A stretch of DNA of 64,000 nucleotides from Pycnopodia helianthoides (GCA_032158295.1 CM063244.1:3476510-3540509); one strand, 5' to 3'. Numbered from the stretch's first letter, positions 35,166 to 45,945 are shown. The notes: generated by a model from the letters alone, not told the origin. Numbers and translations are program-made.

Positions 35166-35530
35166 GTATGACTGTATCAATGTCCTTACACCCTTATGTC
35201 TAGATTCTCAATTATGGTACTGTGTTGAACCATCAAGTTCAAATGAGAGGAGTTATAGGTAAAGGAATTGATTTGTTTGTGTAATATGAAACTCTTTCGA
35301 TTTGGCAGATATTTTGTGGGAGCGGCTATGTGGGTGGTCAGGTTTTTTTTTTTGAAACCAGGTAAAAAATTAAGTATATTTATTAAAGGAAGGATCATTG
35401 TTTTGTTTCTGTCAATGGACAAATCTTTTTAAACTGCAATGTTATTTTCCTTGGGATGGATTTTCTTTAAACTTTGTATTCAAGAAGTTAACATTTCTTT
35501 TTTGATTTGGTTTTACACTTACAGGGATGT
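35166..35530. other. Intron sequence without recognised features
   Basis: Nothing recognised on either strand. Confidence 0.4.
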
Positions 35531-35534
35531 GTAT

Positions 35535-35690
35535 TAAGCACTGTATACTCGGTACTTTCCTGAGTTCTGTGAAAAAAATCCACATGCAAAACACTCGGGT
35601 GGATTTGAACCCATGACCTTTGCATTGCTAGAGCAAATGTCTTACCACTAGACCACCAGCTAGCCCGATGGCTAGAGGTAGTTCGAATCC
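35535..35690 (-). mobile_element. tRNA-derived SINE (second family), reverse copy
   Basis: On the minus strand: TGGTGGTCTAGTGGTAAGAC (box A region), GGTTCAAATCCACCCGAG (box B region), then GAGTATACAGTGCTTAATAC. Same arrangement as 56030-56200. Confidence 0.75.
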
Positions 35691-35699
35691 TTCGCAGCG

Positions 35700-36890
35700 G
35701 GTACTGCAACGATTTAATAGATGTTATTTTAAGGGTAAATAGGGGTAAAACCAAATTAAATTCTTTACCCCCGATGCAAAAATTAACATCTACATTTCTC
35801 TTGTTTAGAATATTCTATTTGAAATGGTTTTAACTCAGTGTGACTGAATATCATCTTAACTTAAAACTATTTTTAAAATAGTAAAATGACTTAAAGGTAC
35901 ACGTTGCCATGGATCGGTCGAGTTGGTCTATAAAAAGTGTTTGTAACCATTTGTTGTAAAATGCACATGGTTAGAAAGATGTTTTAAAAGTAGAATACAA
36001 TGATCCACACAAATATGCCTCAAATTGCATGGTTTTCCTTGAACTTTGGGAACTAACATGGTCGGCCATTTTGTGGAGTCAAACATTTGTAAACTTTCAT
36101 TGATGAAGTTTAGATTCTAGTCTTGCATCAGCACTTATTTAATGAGTTTATATTCTGGTAGTATCTATGACTTCTTACTGGCTGAAAGATTGATCCCAAA
36201 GTCATCGTACTAAAATAAGAATTTCTTGAACACAATGTAAATAAACTAACAATAACTGATTCCTTGTGATATAAACAAACTGTCTAATTTGAATGCAGTA
36301 TAATTCTGCTTCTCAGCCTGACAGACTCCATCTCTTTCAGACCTTTGTAAAAAAAAAAATACGACAAACCGCCACATTTACATTGTATCTATCACATACA
36401 TCTCTCTCTTATATTATACAGACGAGTTAATTTATTCGCATGAATAATGCATCTCATGCATTTATTAACCTATTTACTTCTTGCGGGTACATACACTCAC
36501 AAACAGGTGTTGGGCCTCACCTGTCATTACCTGCCAATGCCAGGAGCATCGCTTGCCGACCTGAGAAGTGACATCCACTGTACTTCTGGATTTCTCGCCC
36601 TTGTGTCTCGATCCACACACAAAACCATTTCTTTATAAATGGCCTATAAGCAAAAATCTCACCTGCACAGGAATCTAGGTACTTACTTGTATTTGCATGT
36701 ATGTACATAATGAGATGTATTCTTACAGAATTAGATGAAACTTGGAGGGGTCGACTTTTAAAATCTCTTGACTTTACAAAAGCGTTTTTTTAAGTTGAGA
36801 ATCTGTGTCAATAATACACCCAAATTGATATTTGTGTGTGTGACCAATATGCATAGTTTTGTTTTATGTTTAAAAAAACATGTCGCATGA
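35700..36890. other. Intron sequence with a solo MITE end
   Basis: At 35891 TTAAAGGTACACGTTGCC looks like the left end of another TTAA-type element, but no matching right end is visible nearby. 36440-36640 is less AT-rich and has a minus-strand stretch ending in a GTAATG donor; no product was recognised. Confidence 0.4.
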
Positions 36891-36896
36891 TAAATA

Positions 36897-37172
36897 TTGT
36901 TTGAAGCTTTGCATGGTGTGGACAAATAGGAAAAAACTATAAATAAATAATAGTAAACTTGCAGGTACAACCATGTGTTAAATCTCTTTTGTTTGAGTGT
37001 TGGCTCTGAGAAGAGCCGGTGTGGTCTTGATGTTTCGAACACTATACCTCTTCTTCTTGGGGTACTGTTCGAAACGTCGAGACCAAACCGGCTCTTCTCA
37101 GTGCCAACACTCAAACAAAAGAGATTAACACATGGTTGTACCCGCAAGTTTACTATTATTTATTTATAGTTT
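36897..37172. mobile_element. Foldback element, family L, copy 2
   Basis: Near-perfect hairpin. The arm AATAGTAAACTTGCAGGTAC and onward pairs with ACCCGCAAGTTTACTATT. The centre holds GAGAAGAGCCGGTGTGGTCT and its complement, so the whole element is close to one long palindrome. Confidence 0.85.
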
Positions 37173-37693
37173 TTTCCCTATATGTCACATGATGTCTAAT
37201 ATATGCAGAATTTGTTTTGATAGAACTAACAAACCATTAGGTTTACAAAGTTGTAATGAAGGTACTACGAAGTAGAGATTGTTTGCACGTATTCAAACTT
37301 ATTTCTATCTATTGTCTGTGCCCTTTTTCTTAACATAAACTTTTTTTTTTCAAAAGCCCTTTTATCCCCAGCCCAACATGTACAATTTAACAAGCTTGTA
37401 TATAAAGTGTAAACATTGATAATTCCATACCTAGAGTCAATTCAAAGAAGAAATTCATATATTCTTATTTGAAGGTTTGTGGTAAACACAGTGAATAAAC
37501 AACTTCTTATTATACACAATGCAGTGTTCCAAGAAAACTCAGTCAGCCCAACTTGACATTTGAATGAGTATGTATGACGGTTTCCTATACACATACTGTC
37601 ACCACAACAGTAAAATGCCTGTCGACAAAAATAGTACACACACTTCACTTCACTCTGTGTCATTCAAGAGATGCATTCAGAAAGATGTTGTAT

Positions 37694-38084
37694 TTAAAGG
37701 AACATTACAGAATTGGTTTTTGCTAACAAAAAAGTTGCTGGCAGTGCAAGCACTTTATGTAATCCACCATATACATAAACTGACAAACCTGTAGAAGTTT
37801 GAGATCGATCGGCCATCTGGGTCACGAGAAAATTATGAAAACCGATTACACATTTGCATGAAACCATAAAGATTCAACAAATGAATAAAACGCTCACTGA
37901 GCGATAAACTCCAATCGGAAGATCCATGTGATCATTTCTCATCAAATATGGCATTTCAGACAGAAATATTTCAAGGGATGTTTTCTACTATCATCATTAG
38001 ACCGTGTAAGTTTTATGTAAATCTGTGATCAAAAAGTATATTTTACAAGTTCTTTTCTTACCAATTCTGTAATGTTCCTTTTAA
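37694..38084 (+). mobile_element. MITE family A, copy 6
   Basis: TTTAAAGGAACATTACAG to GTAATGTTCCTTTTAA, full length, plus orientation. Confidence 0.9.
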
Positions 38085-38326
38085 ACAAGAAATCTGTTCA
38101 ACTCATGGATGAGATTGATTTGATCACAAGCTGCAGACATGTGATTTCTTCTCACTTCCGTCATTGACTCCCATCTCTACTTGTGCTATTCCTTTGTTTG
38201 CCACATTCATCACAAACGCTAAGAATTCAATTACTGGAGTATATCTGTTGCAGTGTTTGAGGTAAAAGATGGCCGATTCACTGGTCAAAGCACAAGATAG
38301 TTTTAATTCCATGCTCCATGTTAAGT

Positions 38327-38552
38327 ATTGTTTGAAGCTTTGTAAACCATGTAATAAATCTCTTTTGTGGGAGTGTTGGCTCTGAAAAGAGCCGGTGTGG
38401 TCTCAACGTTTCAAACAGTACACTCTGCTCGTTTCTCCTGAAGACCAGCAGAGTATACTGATCGAAACGTCAAGACCACACGGTCTTTTCAGAGCCAAAC
38501 ATCAAAAAGAGATTTACACATGGTTGTACCCGCAAGTTGACTATTTATTTAT
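38327..38552. mobile_element. Foldback element, family L, copy 3
   Basis: GAAAAGAGCCGGTGTGGTCT in the left half. The right half has its degraded complement, followed by TGGTTGTACCCGCAAGTTGA. The left arm lacks the AAACTTGCGGG part, so this copy is truncated. Confidence 0.75.
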
Positions 38553-38592
38553 AGTTCCTTCTTATGTTCCATGTTATTAGATCACAAGCTCA

Positions 38593-38791
38593 GTGGATAG
38601 TATTCATGGCTATCTTCAGATTCCATCAGCGCACCTGGCAGATGGTTTGTGTTCTCCATATCTTATGGTTTTATTTACGGGAATTAGGAAGAGAGGAACT
38701 CAAACACACCAGGTTATCGTTATCTCAAATGAATTTCATATTGCAGTGAATGGATTTGTTGATCACGTATCGCCCATGGAATTTACCCAAG
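38593..38791 (+). pseudogene. Possible galectin-like relic
   Basis: The plus strand reads QVIVISNEFHIAVNGFVDHV followed by SPMEF. Galectin carbohydrate-recognition domains have a strand of the form FxIxVNG followed by H-R and P positions. A different frame just upstream gives GREEL, where galectins have WGxExR. Spacing is about nine residues short and the frame shifts once, so it would be a broken copy. A MITE (38792-39016) truncates it. Evidence is a short motif only; chance resemblance is possible. Confidence 0.25.
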
Positions 38792-39016
38792 TATAGCCTG
38801 CCCAATATGGGGTAGAGGGTGTTCCCCCCCCCCCCCCCAATGTTCCCATACTATAACACATTATTTTCCTCTTGTATAGAACTACCCCCCCCCCCCGAAA
38901 AAAAAAAAAAAAATAAAATAAAAAAAATCCTCAAAAGAATTCCTGAGATTCAAGCACACAATGAAGACACAATAGGAGGGGGGGGGGTCCCTCTGCCCCA
39001 TATCGAGCACCAATTG
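38792..39016. mobile_element. MITE family F with 8-bp duplication
   Basis: Starts TATAGCCTGCCCAATATGGG and ends CCCCATATCGAGCACCAATT plus G. TACCCAAG lies directly on both sides (38784-38791 and 39017-39024), an exact 8-bp duplication. The other copy is at 27367-27532. The duplication length suggests a hAT-type element. Confidence 0.8.
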
Positions 39017-39289
39017 TACCCAAGAGTCTTCCTGTGTTTACTTACACAAATCCTTTTTTTTTTTTTTTTTTTAAAGAGCTCATACACAAAGGAATCTTAG
39101 ATAATTTTGCGTTGAAACATCTTATCTTAACTTTGAGAAAAACATTTGGTGCCTGACCCAACTCTAAACCACTGAAAACCAGTGTGTATAAGCTATTCTA
39201 AACTTCCAAGCATTACATTACAACGAACCCTCACGGAGAAGCTCAATTTGCAGAATGACAAACTTGATTTCCCTTTGGTTGCTTTTTAA

Positions 39290-39478
39290 AGTAAGCTTGA
39301 ATACTTTTGTTGTGCCTTTGTTGATTTTTATTGTCTGGATCGCCTTTAGATAGTGATTATTTTCGCTTTTTGGTTATCCGCAGGCTTGTTCTCTGTGTAG
39401 TTGTATTTATATTGTTTATTCTTTGTATGTACTGTTTGCCTGGAAATAAATAAATCAATAAAATAAATAAATAAAATG
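39290..39478 (+). mobile_element. Probable LINE 3' tail
   Basis: The sequence runs into TTGCCTGGAAATAAATAAAT and an AAAT-type simple repeat, a usual end of non-LTR elements. No coding part was recognised. Confidence 0.4.
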
Positions 39479-39599
39479 TTCAAAATGTACAATAAATTTA
39501 AAACTGCACAGTCATGGCTCAAGGCAGTGAACATTTTGCGCAGTATCTCTAATCAATATGCAAAAGAGTTGTAAATTTGAATGGAACAAAAGACAAATT

Positions 39600-39905
39600 G
39601 ACTTGAGTGGGAATTGAACCATGTGACCTCCGGATGAACTTGCTGGCACTCTTCCAACTGATCAATCTAGCCCTTATGTTGGCGGTCTCCCTATTTTGTC
39701 AATATCTTTGGTTCGGGGATGCCAGTCAGAAGCCATTCAACCTGTTAAACTGCCGTATAGCCAGGGATCACAACCAATTGTATGACACAACCTGGGAAGC
39801 GACAGCAGAGGGATCACCTAAAGTCCTGCTGTAGTCAATTTTTCTCTATTCAACCTAAAATTAATTAAAATCCACCACAGTTACTTTCCCTTGTGGTTTA
39901 TTACA
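39600..39905 (-). mobile_element. Repeat with tRNA-Thr-like body, copy 3 (reverse)
   Basis: GTGACCTCCGGATGA and CAACTGATCAATCTAGCCCT are the reverse complement of the tRNA-like body of 6990-7335. TGTTGGCGGTCTCCC and GGATGCCAGTCAGAAGCCAT follow in the order expected. Confidence 0.65.
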
Positions 39906-40216
39906 GGGTCTCTTCACTTCCCTTTTTTATTAAATTGATGGATTACCATTGAAGGAATCAGAGGCTCTAGTAGCTTGCACAAAAAAGAATTTGACAAAGT
40001 CACAAAAAAAAGCTCCATAGAAATGAGAAATAGTGACAAGGAGATTGATCTAAAGAAATGAGGAGACTTGGATAGACCAAGGAGGTGACTGTAACCCTCC
40101 ATGGATAGACTACCTTAGCAACCAAGACATTGGTTCATAACCCTGGAAGAAGAAAACTTAAAACCATATAATTTTACCTCACTAAAGAAAACACTTATTG
40201 ACAGTGATTCTCTTGT

Positions 40217-40395
40217 TTATGGTTTTTGAGGCATTGCATGGTGAGGTTATGTATATTCGGTTTGCGGTAACACCATGTGTATCTACTTTGCTGTGTAGAT
40301 TTTGTTCTTTAGAGAACTTGTCTTGCTATTTGTTCTACTACCGCGGAGTAGATTTTTCGGAATTCGGGAGACCTCTCAGTTCTAGAAACATTCTC
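40217..40395 (-). mobile_element. Family I repeat, reverse copy
   Basis: TATGGTTTTTGAGGCATTGC, TTCGGTTTGCGGTAACACCA, GGAATTCGGGAGACCTCTCA. It is shorter than the 34040 copy. Confidence 0.7.
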
Positions 40396-41440
40396 ATGTT
40401 GTTTAACACACAGCCATGACTCATTCTTGTCAAGCTTTTTGATCATGTGAGAGGCTAGGGTCTACTTCATGGAAGCTTACCATTCATTATCAATCAATAG
40501 CATATAAGGCCTATACGTTGATCTACTTGGCGATCTTATAGCAGAAGTAAAAAAAACCTAGCATCAATACTTTCAATACAAAATAGACAATACCAAGGGG
40601 AAATCGCTAGGAAATAATCACACTAATTGTTCCCAAAGCAAAACTCTTTTATCGTGACTCAAGTCCCCCATGAAAGGTTAATTTAGCTCGGGATATTCAA
40701 TGGAACCCACAAGGTAGTACTTTGTCTAAAGTCTCACTGGAAATCAATGGCCTATATATCTCCATCCAGAAGAACAAAAACAAAACTAGGTTTACCCTTT
40801 GGGGTGTTAGAAAAAAATGGTGCCATCAGCCCATCCAACTGGTCTCATTGAGGAGAAGAAGGAAAAAAAAATAAAAATAAAAAATAAAAAATCGATGACA
40901 CACAAAAAAAAAAAAGAAGACAAAACCATAGACAGTGCCTTGGCCAAACACATGCCAAAAGTTTTGTATCATGTGTTTTTTTTTTTTTTTTTTTTTTTAA
41001 TGTTGAAATGATTTCTCAGAAATGATGCATAACCTGTTAGGTATAGGGATTTTGCCAAACACTGCATTATAATGCTTTCCAAGAAGACATTCGCTTGGGA
41101 ATTGTGAGGAAACCGTCTTTGTTCCTCAAGATGCAGAGTACCTTTGGTTTGGTCAAATGGAATGCACCTTGAGCTTGTCAGGAATTCGGTGCCAATGTGT
41201 ACTTTGTGATGTATTTAGAAAAGAATTGTATCATGTCTTTATTTGTAACTGGTTTGAAAGATTACATGATGACTCACGGGGGCTCTTCTACCCATAGAAA
41301 TAAACTTAGGACATATAGGACGTTTAAAAGGAGTTTCGAGATAGAGCCATATTTATGTTATTTGCACAATCCTCAATATCGTCATTTCCTTTTCTTGTTT
41401 ATTTGTACATGTCAAGATGCAATACCTTTAAATTTCTTAC
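40396..41440. other. Intron sequence next to the 41.4-kb exon
   Basis: Homopolymer A and T runs near 40862-41000. No other feature is supported. Confidence 0.5.
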
Positions 41441-41527
41441 CTTAATAATGAAGGCTTTGATGCTTGCTGAGTAGGCTTGTTCTCTGGTTGCACTGAAATA
41501 CAGGCCGATTCCACCAGCTAGGATTAA
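41441..41527 (-). CDS. Sarcospan-like internal exon (probable first membrane segment)
   Basis: An 87-bp exon with acceptor TAATCATTGCAG and donor AAG/GTAAGAAAT, in phase 0 at both ends. It encodes 29 residues: LILAGGIGLYFSATREQAYS, then ASIKAFIIK. The start is hydrophobic with small residues, like the first membrane helix of sarcospan (which has an LALGIAV stretch), followed by a short loop leading to helix two. Strand and phase match the terminal exon at 4537-4995, so the two are probably exons of one gene separated by about 36 kb. At least one more exon, for the second helix, must lie between. The exon itself is well supported; its membership in the gene is likely but not proven. Confidence 0.55.
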
Positions 41528-41582
41528 CTGCAATGATTAAAAGTATCAAATCACACTGATCAAAGTACTATTGTGTCATTTA

Positions 41583-41830
41583 CTAATGGGCAGTCAGGTT
41601 GGCTCAGTGGTTTCTTTCCCTGCCTTACACCTCTGTGGGCCCCGGTTCGAATCCCGGATTGGAGCCTTGTATGTGGATTGGGTTTCAGTCCCTACCTGAT
41701 TGCGTGGGTTTTTCCTACTTGGGGTTTTCCTCCCACATCTAAAACTGACACTTCTTCATCGTCTTCTCCACACAGGTACCTTCAGGCCTACGGGTCTCAG
41801 TGCTAGTCGCTTTTGAGGGTCCCTTGGTTT
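41583..41830 (+). mobile_element. tRNA-derived SINE (third family)
   Basis: TTGGCTCAGTGGTTTCTTTC (box A region), GGTTCGAATCCCGGATTGGA (box B region), then a body with GGGTTTCAGTCCCTACCTGA and TTTTCCTCCCACATCTAAAA. Non-coding. No second copy was seen in this window. Confidence 0.7.
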
Positions 41831-41914
41831 CATTACCAGAAAAATAATGTCTACACCATGGGCAAGGATCCCAAATCTTGGTTAATGAATGCTTTAAGTC
41901 TGAAAATAATGATC

Positions 41915-41985
41915 AGTTTCAATCTGAAAGTTCACTGATTAGTAGTGTATACCAGTATTGCACTAATTCTCCAAATGCTCTGAAA
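41915..41985 (-). repeat. Solitary 61-bp unit
   Basis: TTTCAATCTGAAAGTTCACT and TATACCAGTATTGCACTAAT, a diverged single unit of the family arrayed at 13490 and 19486. Confidence 0.5.
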
Positions 41986-42124
41986 TACTGAGAAAAGCTT
42001 TTAAAGAACACATTGCAAACAGATCCATCAGTATTCTGAATCTTTCACAGAATAATTTCTGTATTTATTTGCTCACTTATCCTAGATTAACATTAATGCT
42101 AATATTGTAATAAACATTTACAAA

Positions 42125-42635
42125 CATATGTTGCATCTTTTGCATTGTTTTCTATGCATCTATTGTTGTTTATTTCTGCCATGTATCTGTTGAGACTGGA
42201 AAAGTTGTCTTTATTGATCATGTTGTACAGTTTGTTTACCTCTTTGTTTTCTAGGCTTCTATTGTTATTTATTTCTGACATGAATCTTTGAAACTGGAAT
42301 GTAGTTGTCTAGATTGATCATGTTGTACAGTTTGTTGACCTCTTTGTTTTCTATGTGGCTATTGTTGTTTATTTCTGACATGTATCTGTTGAGACTGGAA
42401 TGTAGTTGTCTTTACTGATCATGGTGTAGAGTTTGTTTACCTCTTTGTTTTCCAGGCTTCTATTGTTGTTTATTTCTGACATGAATCTTTTGAAACTGGA
42501 ATGTAGTTATCTAGATTGATCATGTTGTACAGTTTGTTGACCTCTTTGTTTTCTATGTGGCTATTGTTGTTTATTTCTGACATGTATCTGTTGAGACTGG
42601 AATGTAGTCGTTAAATTGATCATTTATGGAGTTTG
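42125..42635. repeat. ~101-bp tandem array with alternating unit types
   Basis: About five units sharing TTTATTTCTGACATG, GATCATGTTGTACAGTTTGT and ACCTCTTTGTTTTCTA. Units alternate between one form (CTATGTGGCTATTG, TATCTGTTGAGACTGG) and another (AGGCTTCTATTG, AATCTTTTGAAACTGG), so amplification involved a ~202-bp dimer. On the minus strand each unit reads MSEINNNR-ENKEVNKLY, but the unit length breaks the frame, so a long repeat protein is not possible. Confidence 0.9.
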
Positions 42636-42760
42636 TTCTTCCAGCTGTGTTCCAAGTCAGAACTGACAAATATTTCACATTTCCTCCATCAAAACCTAGT
42701 CTTCTAAGAAAAGATTCTCGGGGATTAATATTTTCCAAGATGTCTGCTGGTCACTGTACA
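42636..42760 (-). other. Short open stretch next to the 101-bp array
   Basis: On the minus strand about 57 codons are open between stops, with ILENINPRESFLRRLGFD, then NVKYLSVLTWNTAGRTN. The LSVLTWN word resembles the start of endonuclease domains in non-LTR elements; a degenerate P-loop is another reading. It ends at a family A MITE on one side and in the tandem array on the other. Not called as a gene. Confidence 0.25.
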
Positions 42761-42790
42761 GACGGACATTTTTTAGCCTTACATTGATTA

Positions 42791-43183
42791 TTAAAGGAAC
42801 ATTACAGAATTGGTAAGAAAAAAACTTGTAAAATATACTCTTTGATCACAGATTTACATCAAACTTACACAGTCTAATGATGATGATAGTAGAAAACATT
42901 CCTTGAAATATTTCTGTCTGAAATGCCATATTTGATGAGAAATGAATACATGAATTTTCCGATTTGAGTTTATCGCTCAGTGAGCGTTTTATTCATTTGT
43001 TGAATCTATATGATTTCATGCAAATGTGTAATCGGTTCTCACAATTTTCTCGTGACCCAGATGGCCGATCGATCTCAAACTTCTACAGGTTTGTCAGTTT
43101 ATGTATATGGTGGATTACATTAAGTGCTTAGACTGCCAGCAACTTTTTTGTTAGCAAAAACAAATTCTGTAATGTTCCTTTAA
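42791..43183 (-). mobile_element. MITE family A, copy 7
   Basis: TTAAAGGAACATTACAG to GTAATGTTCCTTTAA, reverse orientation, full length. Confidence 0.9.
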
Positions 43184-43239
43184 CAACAGGACTGCCTTGA
43201 CTTCCCATTTACTTTTTGTAGTCGAACCCTAATTTTTCA

Positions 43240-43350
43240 ACGACTGGACACCATTCCTCTGCGGAGACATCTTGGGGCTCCGCCGACATTTGCCCAGAAA
43301 ATTCAGCGGCGGTTCAAGTTTCAGAAAATGGATTTGAGAAATCAGTTGGC
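43240..43350 (-). other. Possible first coding exon in a GC-richer block
   Basis: On the minus strand an ATG opens MSAEPQDVSAEEWCPVVEKL followed by GFDYKK; a GTAAATGG donor lies at the end. The block from 43240 to 43620 is richer in CpG than its surroundings, as promoter-proximal DNA can be. I recognise no family, and its phase does not join directly to the exon at 41441. It may be chance. Confidence 0.25.
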
Positions 43351-43892
43351 AAACACATGCAGGCGCATCTGCACTGTGGCACTGTGCACAGTTATCTCGA
43401 CCGAGCAAAGAAAGTTCACCCCGCTGAAAATGGGAAATCGAGAGGATGGTTCGTTTTTGTCTCCCCAGTGATATCCGCCACTGATCAGTATGCAAAACGG
43501 GACCCTTATTTTTTATTTGCACTTCGTGTAGATGGCCTTATACACTTGTTGTCTCCCCAGTGGTGGTTAATTTGTTTATCCTTCAGAACCGGTAAATCCT
43601 TCGGACTCTAATTCTCATCATGTGTGTATTGCTTTGAAGACTTTGAGATCCTGCTCCTCTAGAAATATGTCGGTCATGCAAGAGAAAGGGTCATCGTCAT
43701 GGTAGAAACAGAAACCACAAAGAAAACAGGGTACTGTGGATTGAGGCAAACCCAGGATATATGAATATAAATAAGCATTTTTTATTACTACAGTATCTTT
43801 CTGGCAATAATCAAAACAGGGAAACCTCTAAACTTACTGGTACTGTAGGAAGATGTTGATAGAATAATTATTTAAGCTAACTCAACCAGGTA

Positions 43893-43998
43893 AATAGTCT
43901 TGGCCCAAGACGTCAGTGATCAGTAGCGGATAGTGTACTACAACGAGCGCAGTATCACTCTCCGCTACCGATCACTGACGTCTTGGGCCAAGACTACC
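43893..43998. mobile_element. Near-perfect hairpin element
   Basis: AGTCTTGGCCCAAGACGTCA continues into GTGATCAGTAGCGGATAGTG. The right arm has CACTCTCCGCTACCGATCAC, then TGACGTCTTGGGCCAAGACT. The arms are ~43 bp with three or four mismatches around a short loop rich in CG. No target duplication is obvious. The terminal TCTTGGCCCAAGA is itself a palindrome. Confidence 0.85.
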
Positions 43999-45361
43999 AG
44001 GTAAAGGACTGGCAACCCAGTCCATATGCAATCCACACTGTGATCCACAGAGATGATCCATGAAAAAGAAACCACTAAGCCAATTTGAATGTCAGCGGAC
44101 CTCCACATATTGAACCCCACATAAAGCAGGCTAATTTTGTGCATCTATTTGAATGTGTATAGCATTTAACATGCACACCATATGGTGGATTGTTTACACA
44201 GATGGGCCATGGAGCTTGCATTTATTTAAACTGAGCAATCATTTGAAACTGTCAGGTTTTTTTCTTTTGTTGTACAATGATTGCTATTAAGACTAATCAT
44301 TTATCAATTGATTATTTTTGTTGATTCTGATAGCATCAATTTCCTGTGGAAGGACTGTTGTACTTTTGTTTTATTATTGAATGACAGTTCGTACCTGTTT
44401 GTACAATCATGCACTTGTACATTTTTAAAAGTGTAAACAATAAATGAGAAACTTTATTCCGTGCTGGGGGAAAAAAATTAACAAACAGAAACACCATTAT
44501 CCTTTCAAACATCAGAAAGTGCCTTGAAAAATATAATCATTACTACTATACTTTTAGTATTGGATACCATCCATTACAGGGTCCTGAATCATAAAGCTTA
44601 ACACAAACATTGTCTAAGCAAAGATAGTCTTGCTAGTCAGATATGGGTTACCAGCCAATACACCAGCCAATGCACATTGCTTTTGACTGGTTTCCTGCTA
44701 ATTTGTGCACAGCAAATGCTAGTGTGTGCTCGGCAACTAAAGCCGTTTATTTTAGCCATTTTGTATTTTCTGCTGAACAGTTTTATCAAATTGGGCCAAG
44801 TATAGCATAATTAATGAGTTCTGTACAGGGACTTTTGAATAATAAAGCCGACATACTTTTTTTCTATATATTTTTTTATTTGTTCATTTATAGTTTTCCT
44901 TTCAGTTATTCAAGAGCCCAAATGTGAACATCCATCTCCCAAAACAGTAACAATTTCAAGCACCGACACACAATGATGAACGAACTACACTTAACTACCA
45001 GAAACTTAAATAATTCATGTTAAAATGCCGACGTTACAAACACCCTAAACATTCAAAAATTAAAAACCCTTGAGTTAGTTGTGTTTCATCAACAGGTGAG
45101 ATTCATCCATAAGTGATATTTCTGCACCAAGCGTGTGAAATCTTAGAGTAACAGTGGCGATGTGGTGTCAGCTGTATGCATTCATTACACGGCTAAGTCA
45201 TACATATTAATGCATATATGGAAAAGGGAAGGAGTAAGAATTATGAATTATGAAGTAAGGTACATTGGCTAAATATGTACATATTGGTACAATTCTACAG
45301 ATACCGTAGGGTGTCAGTCTTTGCGTACCAAGACTAATCCACTCGCTAGCGCATCAAAATA
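43999..45361. other. Non-coding stretch, mostly unique
   Basis: No feature is supported apart from short AT runs. 44583-44800 has words such as CATAAAGCTTAACACAA that recall family H-like repeats, without clear ends. Confidence 0.45.
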
Positions 45362-45515
45362 CTACATGTGTCCATTATCCTTGATTACACTCAAGAGTAA
45401 AATAAACAACGATGCTAAGATAAACAAGATGCTGAACAAAGATCCAGGGTTGAGAGTGGGGTTGCTTCGTATCACAATGAGGGAGAATCTATCATTCAAT
45501 GACAGGTCATCCTTC
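45362..45515 (-). CDS. Candidate exon ending in a hydrophobic segment
   Basis: From a possible acceptor (ACAGTCTAAAG) the minus strand is open for 50 codons to a TAG: KDDLSLNDRFSLIVIRSNPT, LNPGSLFSIL, FILASLFILLLS, VIKDNGHM. The hydrophobic run of about 18 residues close to the end would be a tail anchor if the stop is used. If a weak donor (AGT/GTAATC) is used, the phase matches the 41441-41527 exon. The hydrophobic run would then flow into LILAGGIG to make the first membrane helix of the sarcospan-like protein. Both readings are inference. No start codon fits at the beginning, so it would not be a first exon. Confidence 0.35.
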
Positions 45516-45945
45516 CTTTAGACTGTGTCAGTGGGCATATACTTTGCCGCACTGTGGTGTTTATCAAACACACAAGCCTGAGGGCCGGTGTTTACAAAAT
45601 ATCAAATTGTCTTGTCCCAGCTAAGGGGGGGGGGGGGGACTTGTGAATGCAGCGGAGAGCAATTATTAAAAATCTGTGTTTTTCAGTCAAAAAGAACCTT
45701 CAGACATGACTTATCAACATAGAGTGCATGTGTCATAAAATTATGTTATAATACCAATTAAAACACTGCACCATTCTTGTCAAAATAACACAAAAAAAAT
45801 TAATTCCATTAGAAAATTTGTGGAGCTTTAAGGAAATGACCTGATAAAACATAACTTTTGATACTGAACCTGTCAACCATCTACCGGGAAAAAATATTGT
45901 ACTCTCCTTCAAACCAGGTTCATCTATGTCCTTTATTCCTCCTAC

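Noticed and set aside
36758..37147. Minus-strand ORF of 129 codons
   Set aside because: Most of it reads through the family L foldback element, and the plus strand gives the mirror ORF.
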